Made by a program: the position numbers and the translations under genes. From positions 868,001-932,000 of the forward strand of contig NZ_LT670848.1 of NCBI RefSeq assembly GCF_900142975.1: a DNA stretch of 64,000 nt. Direction: 5' to 3'. The notes under the pieces were generated by a model that was given only the letters and a program-made list of their open reading frames with translations, had not been told where the DNA came from and made no database searches. Numbering within the stretch: position 1 is the stretch's first letter; each line of letters starts with the position of its first letter. Below are positions 33,579 to 42,645 of this stretch, piece after piece. The stretch is from Salegentibacter salegens (GTDB lineage: Bacteria > Bacteroidota > Bacteroidia > Flavobacteriales > Flavobacteriaceae).

Positions 33579-34565
33579 ATGACAAAAAGAATTAAACGAA
33601 TTGGAGTAATGACCTCTGGCGGAGATTCCCCCGGAATGAACGCTGCAATTAGAGCTGTTGCAAGGGCCTGTGCTTATTACCGTGTAGAATGTTTTGGATT
33701 TATGAGAGGTTTCCAGGGGATGATAGAAGGTGATTATATAGAACTTAATGCTCGTAGCGTTAGAAATATCATCAATTTGGGAGGAACCGTCCTGAAATCT
33801 GCCAGGTCAAAAGAATTTCTTACTGAAGAAGGTCGGGAAAAAGCTGCTGCACACCTTAAAAAGGCAAATATAGATGCAATGATTCTTATTGGTGGTGACG
33901 GAACCTTTAGAGGCGGAAAAATATTAAGCGAAGAACATAATATTCCTGTAATTGGCGTCCCCGGAACTATAGATAACGACATTTTTGGAACTCATTATAC
34001 CATAGGTTACGATACCGCTTTAAATACGGTTATTGATGCTGTAGATAAAATTCGCGATACTGCCAGCTCTCATAATAGATTGTTCTTTGTGGAAGTAATG
34101 GGTAGAGACGCCGGGTTTATTGCTCTAAACAGCGGAATTGGTGCAGGAGCAGAAGAGATTCTAATCCCCGAAGAAGACCTTGGTTTAGATCGTTTGTTAA
34201 ATTCATTGGAGCGCAGTCGCCGATCAGGTAAAACTTCAAGTATTGTTATTGTTTCTGAAGGTGATAAAATTGGTAAAAACGTATTTGAGCTGGCAGCTTA
34301 CGTAAAAGACAATTTACCTTATTACGATGCAAAAGTTACCGTTTTAGGGCATATTCAGCGGGGCGGAAGCCCAACTTGTTTTGATCGTGTTTTGGCCAGT
34401 AGATTATGTGTAAAAGCAGTAGAACTTGCCCTGGACGGTCAGCAGGATATTATGGTTGGAATGATGAATAATGAAATTAAAGCTATAGAACTCGTAAATG
34501 CATTAAAATCAAAACCTACAATTAATAAAGAATTGCTTCGCATTTCTGATATTTTATCTGTCTAA
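33579..34565 (+). CDS. pfkA: 6-phosphofructokinase PfkA
   Basis: A 328-residue ATP-type phosphofructokinase: GGDSPGMNAAIRA (about 14-26), GGDGTFRGG near 108 (Gly at the ATP site, which favours ATP over pyrophosphate), PGTIDNDI near 129 with catalytic Asp, RDAGFIAL near 176 and GHIQRGGSP near 257. It phosphorylates fructose-6-phosphate in glycolysis. It is followed after three bases by methylglyoxal synthase, so the committed glycolytic step and its phosphate-releasing bypass are co-transcribed. A REP-like palindrome lies 68 bases upstream. Confidence 0.95.
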   Translation: MTKRIKRIGVMTSGGDSPGMNAAIRAVARACAYYRVECFGFMRGFQGMIEGDYIELNARSVRNIINLGGTVLKSARSKEFLTEEGREKAAAHLKKANIDAMILIGGDGTFRGGKILSEEHNIPVIGVPGTIDNDIFGTHYTIGYDTALNTVIDAVDKIRDTASSHNRLFFVEVMGRDAGFIALNSGIGAGAEEILIPEEDLGLDRLLNSLERSRRSGKTSSIVIVSEGDKIGKNVFELAAYVKDNLPYYDAKVTVLGHIQRGGSPTCFDRVLASRLCVKAVELALDGQQDIMVGMMNNEIKAIELVNALKSKPTINKELLRISDILSV

Positions 34566-34568
34566 ATT

Positions 34569-34934
34569 ATGAAAACAGTTGCAATCATTGCCCACAACGG
34601 GAAAAAGGCTGAGATGGTTCAGTTTTTAAATACCCATAAGGAAGCCCTTCAGGCTAAAAATATTACCTTAATTGCCACGGGTACCACCGGGGCAAAAACA
34701 GAATCTGCTGGTTTTGAGGTTGAAAAATTACTTTCGGGACCCTTAGGCGGGGATGCACAAATTGCTTCCCGTATTGCTGAAGGTAAAGTAGATATGGTAA
34801 TTTTCTTTAGAGACCCTCTTGACAAACACCCGCATGAACCCGATATTTTTATGCTAATGCGTTTATGCGATGTACACGATATTCCCCTGGCTACAAATCC
34901 TGCCAGTGCCCGTTTATTAATGCAGGCTTTCTAA
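34569..34934 (+). CDS. mgsA: Methylglyoxal synthase MgsA
   Basis: A 121-residue protein of the short MgsA type. IAHNGKKAEMVQF at the N-terminus, LIATGTTG for phosphate binding, SGPLGGDAQIASRIAEGK and FFRDPLDKHPHEPDI, with catalytic Asp and His, are all intact. It converts dihydroxyacetone phosphate to methylglyoxal and phosphate, relieving sugar-phosphate build-up. It starts three bases after pfkA. Neither GloA nor GloB is near; detoxification would be encoded elsewhere. Confidence 0.94.
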   Translation: MKTVAIIAHNGKKAEMVQFLNTHKEALQAKNITLIATGTTGAKTESAGFEVEKLLSGPLGGDAQIASRIAEGKVDMVIFFRDPLDKHPHEPDIFMLMRLCDVHDIPLATNPASARLLMQAF

Positions 34935-34950
34935 AATCTAATTTATTTAA

Positions 34951-35841
34951 TTGAAATTTTCATCCCGCTTTCTTCTATTTTTAATTACTGTTTTATTGAT
35001 CTCAACCTCCTCGGTACGGTCACAGAGCAACCAAACTGAAGCGGCTATTTTTAATATAGGAATAGGAACGATTTTTAGTGGAATTGGTGCCGTAATTAAT
35101 AAAGAACCACAGGAAAAGTTCGGCAAAGTACTGGTTAAAGGAATGGCACAGGGTGCACTTGGCGGCTACCTGGTTTATGAAAGTAAAGTTATTGCCGGAA
35201 GAATCTCTAACCAGAAAAACCTTACTTATGGCTGGCCGGCAAAGTTTATGAATTCGGCGGGAACCTCAATAATAGAAAATGCCGCTTCAAATAGAAATTT
35301 CTGGGAACAATGGAACCTTAATATTGGTTTTAACCGAATTGAATTTCACACCAAAGATCGTTTTCAGCTTAAATACAGGATACAACCGGTTTCTTTTCTT
35401 CTCACTGCTTACACCGCAGTTCAAAACAAATTTGAACCTGAATTAAGTTTAAGGGTTGGAGAATTTGTCTTTTCTGGAAATAATACTTTTGGCTATGAAG
35501 ATAATAACGATTATTACCTTGGCAGAGCTATAAGTACAGCAATATTACTAAATCCTGAAGCCGGCGGATTCAATTATAACACCGTTACGCACGAATTAAT
35601 TCACGTGTTCCAGTATCACGATTTTAATGTACTAAACGCCTATACAATTAAACCCTTAGAAGAATTCAAAAAAGGCTCTGGCTTCTTCCGGAAAATGGAT
35701 AAAATCTTTCATTACGATTTTAATATTTTCGTTTTTGCCGGTTTATATAAAATGGAACATTTTGGCAAAGATCAAAAATCTTTTGAAGGCTATTATTCTA
35801 ATTATTTTGAGCGTGAAGCTTACCTTTTTAGCAATTATTAA
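34951..35841 (+). CDS. Secreted hypothetical protein with HEXXH motif
   Basis: A 296-residue exported protein: signal peptide about 1-24 (ending VRSQ), a glycine-rich hydrophobic stretch (about 33-70, IFNIGIGTIFSGIGAVIN and GMAQGALGGYLVYES), then beta-rich sequence and NTVTHELIHVFQYHDFN, with HELIH at 214-218, a zinc-metallopeptidase-like HEXXH. A further Glu lies in FEREAYLF near the C-terminus, at a plausible third-ligand position. The start is TTG at 34951, 16 bases after mgsA. Unrecognised family; similar proteins I recall from Flavobacteriia are unnamed. A peptidase role is possible but unproven. The 3' end overlaps the RidA gene by four bases, convergent. Confidence 0.62.
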   Translation: MKFSSRFLLFLITVLLISTSSVRSQSNQTEAAIFNIGIGTIFSGIGAVINKEPQEKFGKVLVKGMAQGALGGYLVYESKVIAGRISNQKNLTYGWPAKFMNSAGTSIIENAASNRNFWEQWNLNIGFNRIEFHTKDRFQLKYRIQPVSFLLTAYTAVQNKFEPELSLRVGEFVFSGNNTFGYEDNNDYYLGRAISTAILLNPEAGGFNYNTVTHELIHVFQYHDFNVLNAYTIKPLEEFKKGSGFFRKMDKIFHYDFNIFVFAGLYKMEHFGKDQKSFEGYYSNYFEREAYLFSNY

Positions 35842-36224
35842 TCTTTTACCGCAATTGCGCTAATCTCAACATTTACAAATTTAGGAAGATTCGCAACTTC
35901 TACCGTTTCCCTTGCAGGGGCAGTTTCAGCATTAAAATATGAAGCATAAACTTCGTTTATTTTAGCGAAATTATTCATATCGCTTATAAAAATTGAAGTT
36001 TTTATAACATTTTCAAAATTCATTCCTGCTTCAGCAAGAATCGCTTTTAGGTTTTGCATTACCCTGGTGGTTTCTTCCTGAAGTTCACCGGTTTCCAATT
36101 CGTTGGTTTCTGGATTAAGCGCAATTTGTCCTGAAATATATAGCATATTTCCGGTTAAAACTGCCTGGTTATAGGGCCCAATTGGAGCCGGAGCTTTGCT
36201 GGTCTTAATTATTTTTTTCATCAT
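35838..36224 (-). CDS. RidA/YjgF family enamine/imine deaminase
   Basis: A 128-residue RidA-family protein: KAPAPIGPYNQAVLTGNMLYISGQIALNP (about 9-37), the LKAILAEAGMNFENVIKTSIFI segment, and PARETVEVANLPK with the conserved Arg near 106 that binds the carboxylate. It hydrolyses reactive 2-aminoacrylate-type enamines. It lies 17 bases downstream of lptD on the minus strand and may be read from the same transcript. The second of two ATGs could equally be the start. Confidence 0.92.
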   Translation of the reverse strand: MMKKIIKTSKAPAPIGPYNQAVLTGNMLYISGQIALNPETNELETGELQEETTRVMQNLKAILAEAGMNFENVIKTSIFISDMNNFAKINEVYASYFNAETAPARETVEVANLPKFVNVEISAIAVKD

Positions 36225-36241
36225 TTTTAAACTTTTAAATT

Positions 36242-38968
36242 TTATAATCTACGGTCTGGTTCGTTTCGTTTATCATATTTAATATCACTTAAGATAGACG
36301 ATTTTATCCCGATAAAGAAATACCACGATCTACGCTCACTAAAAGGTACCCAGTTAAAACTTAATCGCCAGGTATTTAAATCCCGCTGAAATCTTAATTG
36401 GGTATACGTAAAGCCTAATTCTTTTAAATCGTAACCCGATGAAGCTCCAACCACCCATTTGGGTGAAAGCTCAATATCTCCCGAAAACATAATAGAGTGG
36501 GAGGTGATTTCATTTTGCCGGGCGGTATTATTATAGGTCATCGTATAAGAAACCCGTAAATCCCACGGAATTTTATAATTATACCAGTTATCGTTTCTTT
36601 CTTCGCGATCTTCATCTGCAAACGGATCTTCTTCTTCCTCGTAAAACTTTCCTTCTAAATCAGATCCTTTTCCAAAAAGGTCATCCCGTCTTCCGCCGCC
36701 ACGATAGGTATCGTTGTCTACTTCATCCTCACTTTCGTCTTCGCCCTCGTCTTCAAAATCTTTACTGGAAAAAGCATAACCAAAACTTACATTGGCATTG
36801 GTGAACCTAAATAAGCTACCACCATTATTAATATTAAGTTTATCGGTTCTACGGTTATTATTATCTAAAGCATAGATATCCATATTCCCCGCCACGTTAA
36901 TATCCAGTTTATCCCGAACTATAGGAATACTACCCCTTAAAGCGATTGGAGAAAGCTTAGGCTGGCCGTCTTCCCCAGCTAGATTATAAGCGGTACTCAT
37001 ACTAAAGTTATTCAGCAGGGTGATTTTCTCCGGTTCGGTTGCGGTACTGTCTTTAGAGCGTACTTTTGCCTCCAGGGTATTGCTTAAACTAAGTCCCAGG
37101 GAACTGGAAAACCTGTTTCCTGGAGCCCCATATAATGTTCCATTAAACCTGGAATAATCTACCATATTGGTCTCGATAGGATTTGCGGGATCAATACGTT
37201 CATAAGTATCATAATACTGGTCGAAGGCGGGGTTCACATTATAGCTAATAGAAGGTCGCATAACGTGCCTGATAGCCTGAATTTTTTTATCTTTTCCAAA
37301 ATTCTTCAGTCCATATAAAGTAGTCCCTATACTGGCACCAAAATTATAGGTTCGGTAGGAATCAAAACCGTTTATGGTATCAATAACCACCTCATTATTA
37401 AATTCATCGTAAGACTGTTCAAAAGTTTTAAAAACCCAGCTTTCTTCATAATTAGCGTTTGCACTAACACTTAAGTAATTAAATAACTTGAAATTGGTAG
37501 TAACCGGAATTGAATGTTGCGCTCCATAATTGGCGTCCTGGAACATTTCGGGTTTAAAAAATAGGGAATCTGTAGTTCTAATTTGATTCTCGGCTCTTAC
37601 ATTATACTGAAAATTTATATTCTCAATTATTCCTTTTTTTGCCCCGGTTTTGGGAGCGAATGGATAAATACGCGTCATACTTGCCTGTAAAGTTGGCAAG
37701 CTCATATTTATAGTTTGCGTCCTTGTATTTTGTTGATGCCGGGCTGCGAGACTTAAATTAACTTGTGGTTCTCCCGGAAAGGTTTTACTATAGGAAACCG
37801 AAGAACTTAAAGTATTGGTTAAGAAATTACCGGTATTCATTTGATTTACAGAATTCTGGTAATAAGTACTACTCCCTAAATTGACCGAAGCACTAAACCT
37901 CGAATTAGGATTTGACTTGGCATCCTGATTGTGAGACCACTGAATATTGTAAACAGATTGTTCAGCAAAATCGGGGAAGCCACGTTCACTCTGGAAAAGA
38001 TTTTCGTAACGTATTCTTACATTTCCACGGTAGCGGTAACGTTTGTTATAATTACTTTCTAATCTTACGGCATAACTCCCGTTGGTATAATAGTCTCCTA
38101 AAGTAAGCAAATCTACATAGTCACTAATCGCAAAATAATAACCTCCATTTTGAAGAAAATAACCACGCCGGCTATCTCCAAAACTGGGGATGATAAATCC
38201 TGAAGTTTCTTCTTCGGTTAAAGGGAAATATCCAAAGGGCAGCCCCAATGGGGTAGGAACATCTGCGAGGTACATATTTACGAAGCCCGCAACGATCTTT
38301 TTATCTGGTACAAATTTTATTTTTCGGGCATAGAAATAATAATCGGGGTTATCTAAATCTTCATCGGTGGTAAAGCGCACATTCTGCATAAAATACACCG
38401 AATCGTTTTCACGTTTGGTGACCTCACCTCTTACATTAAAATTGGCTTGTTGTGTTCTGGAATTATAAACCAGCGCCCTTTCGGTATCAAAATTAAACCG
38501 AATAGAATCTGGCTCTACGGTTTGATTTCCCTGTACAAAAACCGGTTTTTGAGAATATGCCCCGGTAGAATCGGGAATTCCGTAGGCATAAACTTCATTT
38601 TTTTCATTGTCCATTATAATGAGCCCGGCATTAATCTGCATATCTCCGTAGATAATTTGCGCTTCATTATAGAGGTACATACGGTTTTCTTTCTGGCTAA
38701 TTCGCATATAATCTTTAGCCTCATACTTCACTGCATCGGTAATTAATTGATTTCCCTGCGGCGTTTGCAAAGAATCTCCCACAATACTATCGGTTAGCCT
38801 TATGGTTTCAGCAAGTGGTAAGGAGTCGCCCACAGTTACCAGCGAATCTCGTTCCTGGGCTTCAATATCTATTTCCTGATTATTCCCTATTTCCTGTGCG
38901 TTTAGACAAACGATAGGAAGCAGTATAAAAATACAGCGAAAAAGTATATTAGGTATGTTTGTTTGCAA
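36242..38968 (-). CDS. lptD: LPS-assembly protein LptD (Bacteroidota type)
   Basis: A 908-residue outer-membrane protein. The signal peptide ends NAQ (about residue 25). The N-terminal part (about 70-230: YMRISQKENRMYLYNEAQIIYGDMQI) is the OstA/LptA-like jellyroll receiving LPS, and residues about 240-908 form the large barrel, with PTPLGLPFGYFPL at the entry. It inserts LPS in the outer leaflet together with LptE. A strongly acidic low-complexity insertion sits at about 736-790, likely an external loop. Cysteines that form disulphides in E. coli LptD are absent, as is common in this phylum. A TAATTTTG -7 box lies 48 bases upstream. Confidence 0.88.
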   Translation of the reverse strand: MQTNIPNILFRCIFILLPIVCLNAQEIGNNQEIDIEAQERDSLVTVGDSLPLAETIRLTDSIVGDSLQTPQGNQLITDAVKYEAKDYMRISQKENRMYLYNEAQIIYGDMQINAGLIIMDNEKNEVYAYGIPDSTGAYSQKPVFVQGNQTVEPDSIRFNFDTERALVYNSRTQQANFNVRGEVTKRENDSVYFMQNVRFTTDEDLDNPDYYFYARKIKFVPDKKIVAGFVNMYLADVPTPLGLPFGYFPLTEEETSGFIIPSFGDSRRGYFLQNGGYYFAISDYVDLLTLGDYYTNGSYAVRLESNYNKRYRYRGNVRIRYENLFQSERGFPDFAEQSVYNIQWSHNQDAKSNPNSRFSASVNLGSSTYYQNSVNQMNTGNFLTNTLSSSVSYSKTFPGEPQVNLSLAARHQQNTRTQTINMSLPTLQASMTRIYPFAPKTGAKKGIIENINFQYNVRAENQIRTTDSLFFKPEMFQDANYGAQHSIPVTTNFKLFNYLSVSANANYEESWVFKTFEQSYDEFNNEVVIDTINGFDSYRTYNFGASIGTTLYGLKNFGKDKKIQAIRHVMRPSISYNVNPAFDQYYDTYERIDPANPIETNMVDYSRFNGTLYGAPGNRFSSSLGLSLSNTLEAKVRSKDSTATEPEKITLLNNFSMSTAYNLAGEDGQPKLSPIALRGSIPIVRDKLDINVAGNMDIYALDNNNRRTDKLNINNGGSLFRFTNANVSFGYAFSSKDFEDEGEDESEDEVDNDTYRGGGRRDDLFGKGSDLEGKFYEEEEDPFADEDREERNDNWYNYKIPWDLRVSYTMTYNNTARQNEITSHSIMFSGDIELSPKWVVGASSGYDLKELGFTYTQLRFQRDLNTWRLSFNWVPFSERRSWYFFIGIKSSILSDIKYDKRNEPDRRL

Positions 38969-39015
38969 TGCTCTAAGTGCTATTTTTGTAAAGAATGGCT
39001 TGCTTTTTGCAATTT

Positions 39016-39023
39016 CAAAATTA
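39016..39023 (-). promoter_or_regulatory. -7 box (TAATTTTG) before lptD
   Basis: A perfect TAnnTTTG match on the minus strand, 48 bases from the lptD start. No good TTG is found at -33. Confidence 0.38.
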
Positions 39024-39104
39024 CATATATTTTTTCAGCTTAGATTTGAGATTTCCTGAAAAAAGTAATTAAAATAATTAGCCTAAACTTAGCGTTACCT
39101 TTTT

Positions 39105-40211
39105 ATGAGAACGAACCTACTTAAACTTTTCGTATTTTTCTTCATTTTTATTGCAAGCCTGCAAAACTTATTTGCAGATAACGAAAAGCCGCGAGATCGA
39201 TTTGTAGTTGTTTTAGATGCGGGCCATGGAGGGAAAGATCCCGGAAATATGGGAAATGGCTTTAAAGAGAAGGATATTGCGCTTAATATTATTTTAAAAA
39301 TTGGAAAAGCTTTAGAAAAGCAGGAAGGGATAGAAGTAATTTATACCCGGGATACAGATGTTTTTATTCCTTTAGATAAAAGAGCGCAGATTGCCAATGA
39401 GGCAGATGCCGATCTTTTTGTTTCGGTACATTGTAATTCTCATAATTCCCAGGCTTATGGTACAGAAACCTTTGTACTTGGTCTTCATAAAACCGCAGAA
39501 AACTTTGAGGTAGCTAAAAAGGAAAACTCGGTTATTTTTTTAGAGGAAGATTACGAAGTAACCTACGGTGGTTTTAATCCTAATTCTCCTGAATCTTATA
39601 TAGGAATGGCTTTAATGCAGGAGGAATATTTAAACCAAAGTATTCTTTTAGCCGATTTTGTTCAGAAAAATTTCACTAACGAATTAAAAAGAAAAAATCG
39701 TGGGGTTAAACAAGCCGGTTTTGTGGTATTAAAAATGGCGGTAATGCCAAGTGTTCTTATTGAAACCGGATTTTTAACCAATAACCACGAAGGTCCGTAT
39801 TTAAACAGTACCGGTGGACAAAACAAAATGGCTGCAGCAATTGTCGAAGCCATAGATAAATATGCCAATACCATAAACCTTTCTAATTTGGAGAGTATTG
39901 AAACAACTTCATCTTCTATTACTTCCACGCAAAGTCAGATTTACGAAGGGATTACTTTTAAAATTCAGCTTGCAGCCGGTTCTAAACGTTTAGAGACCAA
40001 ACCTTATAATTTTAAAGGTCTGGAAAATGTGGAACGGGCCAGAGAAGAGCGATTGTATAAATATTATTATGGAGCAACTTCAGATTATTTAAAAATAAAC
40101 GAGCTTCATAACAAGGCTAAGCAAAATGGATATCCGGCAAGTTATATTGTCGCTTTTAAGGATGGCAGCAAGATTACAGTTAATGAGGCGTTAAAATCTA
40201 AGGTGAATTAA
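39105..40211 (+). CDS. N-acetylmuramoyl-L-alanine amidase (Amidase_3) with SPOR domain
   Basis: A 368-residue exported murein amidase. The signal peptide is about 1-25. The Amidase_3 domain (about 33-255) has zinc ligands His41 in LDAGHGGKD and the His of SVHCNSH near 108, and catalytic Glu in LIETGFLTN near 221. The tail (about 285-365, TFKIQLAAGSKRLETKPYNFKG) looks like a SPOR domain that binds denuded glycan at the septum. It cleaves MurNAc-L-Ala bonds during cell separation. Divergent from lptD; the MCE gene follows. Confidence 0.9.
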   Translation: MRTNLLKLFVFFFIFIASLQNLFADNEKPRDRFVVVLDAGHGGKDPGNMGNGFKEKDIALNIILKIGKALEKQEGIEVIYTRDTDVFIPLDKRAQIANEADADLFVSVHCNSHNSQAYGTETFVLGLHKTAENFEVAKKENSVIFLEEDYEVTYGGFNPNSPESYIGMALMQEEYLNQSILLADFVQKNFTNELKRKNRGVKQAGFVVLKMAVMPSVLIETGFLTNNHEGPYLNSTGGQNKMAAAIVEAIDKYANTINLSNLESIETTSSSITSTQSQIYEGITFKIQLAAGSKRLETKPYNFKGLENVERAREERLYKYYYGATSDYLKINELHNKAKQNGYPASYIVAFKDGSKITVNEALKSKVN

Positions 40212-40234
40212 CGGTTCTTTTCTATTTTTATTTC

Positions 40235-40242
40235 TAAATTTG
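40235..40242 (+). promoter_or_regulatory. -7 box (TAAATTTG) before MCE gene
   Basis: A perfect TAnnTTTG 25 bases before the TTG start of the MCE gene, in the 55-base gap after the amidase. It supports both an independent transcript and the TTG start at 40267. Confidence 0.42.
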
Positions 40243-40266
40243 TTCTTATTCCTAAAAAAATAGCTT

Positions 40267-41223
40267 TTGAAATTTACACGTGAAGTAAAAACTGCATTAT
40301 TAGCAATAATTGCTATCCTCTTATTAATATTTGGTTATAGTTTCTTAAAGGGTAAAAACCTGTTGGATTCCAGCAGAACTTTTCATGCAGTTTATAACGA
40401 TGTAGAAGGGCTTTCACCTTCCTCGGCTGTTACAATAAACGGTCTTAAAGTAGGACAGGTAACCGAGATTAACTTTCTTGATGCCCAGGGCACTCTTGTG
40501 GTTAGCTTTACTGTAGAAAATGATTTTAAATTTTCAAACAATAGTACAGCTCAAATTTATGGAGGTAATATAATTGGAGGGAAATCTTTGGCAATTATAC
40601 CAGATTATGAAATTGACGAAATGGCAAAATCTGGGGATACTTTAAATAGCGATATTGAAGAAGGTATCATGGAATTGGTGAACGATAAGCTAACACCACT
40701 ACAGGATAAGGTTGAAAATACAATAGTTAGTGCAGACTCCCTGGTAACGGCTATTAATAAAATTCTAAACGACAGTACCAGGTATAATATTCAAAACACA
40801 TTTAAAGATCTTAATGCTACCGTGGCTTCATTTAAAGTGACCGCCAACACATTGGAAGGAATTGTAGGGAGAAATTCAGGAAAAATAGATAATACATTTA
40901 CCAATCTTGATGAAATGACAACCAATTTCAATTCATTTTCAGATACTTTAACCAAAATGGATATTGGAAAAATTACCGCCGACCTTGAAAAAGTAGTGGC
41001 AGATTTTGAAAGTGTTTCAGATAAATTGAATAATAAAGAAGGTACCGCTGGGAAGTTAATTAATGATGATGCCGTTTATAATAACCTGGACAATGCTACC
41101 AGGCAGTTGGAACAATTACTACAAGACGTAAAACTGAATCCTAAACGATACGTACATTTTTCTGTTTTCGGAAAAAACCCGAAACCTTATCAGGAACCCA
41201 AAGAAAAGGATTCAATTAAATAA
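40267..41223 (+). CDS. MCE domain protein (MlaD-like)
   Basis: A 318-residue protein with one N-terminal membrane helix (about 9-27), an MCE domain (about 38-115: FHAVYNDVEGLSPSSAVTINGLKVGQVTEI) and a long helical C-terminus. This is the substrate-binding subunit layout of MlaD-type phospholipid or lipid transport across the periplasm. The partner ATPase MlaF and permease MlaE are not in this window. The start is TTG at 40267, supported by the -7 box upstream and the MKFTREVKT beginning. It lies six bases before the Fe-S reductase gene. Confidence 0.87.
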   Translation: MKFTREVKTALLAIIAILLLIFGYSFLKGKNLLDSSRTFHAVYNDVEGLSPSSAVTINGLKVGQVTEINFLDAQGTLVVSFTVENDFKFSNNSTAQIYGGNIIGGKSLAIIPDYEIDEMAKSGDTLNSDIEEGIMELVNDKLTPLQDKVENTIVSADSLVTAINKILNDSTRYNIQNTFKDLNATVASFKVTANTLEGIVGRNSGKIDNTFTNLDEMTTNFNSFSDTLTKMDIGKITADLEKVVADFESVSDKLNNKEGTAGKLINDDAVYNNLDNATRQLEQLLQDVKLNPKRYVHFSVFGKNPKPYQEPKEKDSIK

Positions 41224-41229
41224 CCAACT

Positions 41230-42570
41230 ATGCAAATTATTTCTCAGGTCTTATTTTTAATTGCCTTAGTGGTAGGTATCGGTTTTTTTATTCGTAATAT
41301 CCGCAGGTTATTACGAAACATAAAATTAGGAAAAGATGTAGACCGCAGCGATAACAAGGGAGAGCGTTTTGCAAAAATGGCCAGGATTGCCCTGGGGCAG
41401 AGCAAAATGGTTAAAAAACCGGTTTCAGGATTTCTTCACGTTATTGTTTATGTAGGTTTTATCATTATAAATATTGAAGTTCTTGAAATTATAATAGATG
41501 GGCTATTGGGTACTCACCGGGTGCTATCTTTTATGGGTGGCTTCTACAATATTCTTATCGCTTCTTTTGAAGTTTTAGCTTTATTAGTTCTTATTGGAGT
41601 GATTGTATTCTGGATAAGAAGAAACGTTTTAAACATTTATCGTTTTTTAAGTCGGGAATTAAAAGGCTGGCCTAAAAATGATGCTAATTATATTCTTTAT
41701 TTTGAAATGGTACTCATGGTACTTTTCCTGGTAATGAATGCTACAGATTATCAGCTTCAGCTTAATGGAGCGCCTCATTATGCGAGTGAAGCAGGTATAA
41801 CCGGAAGTTTCCCTATTAGCCAGTTTTTACTTCCTATTTTTGAAGGAATGAGCAATGCAACGCTCATCATTATAGAAAGAGCAGCCTGGTGGTTACATAT
41901 TTTAGGAATTATTTTCTTCTTAAATTACCTGTATTACTCCAAGCATTTACATATTCTACTGGCTTTCCCAAATGTATATTTGTCAAAACTTCAGCCACAG
42001 GGAGAAATGAACAACCTTCAATCGGTTACCGATGAAGTTAAATTAATGATGGATCCCGATGCCGATCCTTTTGCTGCGCCTGCAGAAGCAGAGGAAGGCG
42101 CCGAACCCGATAAGTTTGGAGCTTCAGATGTATTTGATCTCAACCAGGTTCAATTACTAAATTCATATACCTGTACCGAATGCGGAAGATGTACGGCAGA
42201 ATGTCCTGCAAACCAAACCGGTAAAAAATTATCTCCAAGAAAAATTATGATGGATACCCGTGACAGGCTGGAAGAAGTTGGGGATATTATCAACATCAAG
42301 GGAAAATACGAAGATAACGGCAAGCAATTGCTGGACGATTTTATTTTACGAGAAGAACTTTGGGCCTGCACCACCTGTAATGCTTGTGTAGAAGCTTGCC
42401 CGGTGGGGATAGATCCACTTTCTATAATTTTAGATATGCGGCGTTATTTAGTGATGGAAGAAAGTGCTGCTCCAAACGAGCTGGCCATTGCAATGACCAA
42501 TATTGAAAACAATGGCGCACCCTGGCCTTACAACCAACAAGACAGATTAAACTGGGCTAAAGAAAATTAA
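41230..42570 (+). CDS. Membrane-bound dicluster 4Fe-4S oxidoreductase (HdrC/DsrK-like N-part)
   Basis: A 446-residue protein: one N-terminal helix, then a membrane bundle (about 70-265) resembling the nitrate-reductase-gamma/HdrE-type cytochrome b subunit, and a soluble region with two CxxCxxCxxxC(P) clusters, Cys315/318/321/325 and Cys380/383/386/390. It would pass electrons between a quinone pool and a partner Fe-S protein. That partner is the next gene, a CCG-domain protein, so together they form the split HdrD/GlpC-like unit common in Bacteroidota. The electron donor and acceptor are unknown. Confidence 0.82.
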   Translation: MQIISQVLFLIALVVGIGFFIRNIRRLLRNIKLGKDVDRSDNKGERFAKMARIALGQSKMVKKPVSGFLHVIVYVGFIIINIEVLEIIIDGLLGTHRVLSFMGGFYNILIASFEVLALLVLIGVIVFWIRRNVLNIYRFLSRELKGWPKNDANYILYFEMVLMVLFLVMNATDYQLQLNGAPHYASEAGITGSFPISQFLLPIFEGMSNATLIIIERAAWWLHILGIIFFLNYLYYSKHLHILLAFPNVYLSKLQPQGEMNNLQSVTDEVKLMMDPDADPFAAPAEAEEGAEPDKFGASDVFDLNQVQLLNSYTCTECGRCTAECPANQTGKKLSPRKIMMDTRDRLEEVGDIINIKGKYEDNGKQLLDDFILREELWACTTCNACVEACPVGIDPLSIILDMRRYLVMEESAAPNELAIAMTNIENNGAPWPYNQQDRLNWAKEN

Positions 42571-42645
42571 TTTTCTAATTGCGAACAAAATATTTTTGAA
42601 ACCTAGACTTAAAAAAGTCTTTGGAATAAAATTAAAAAATTAGAT

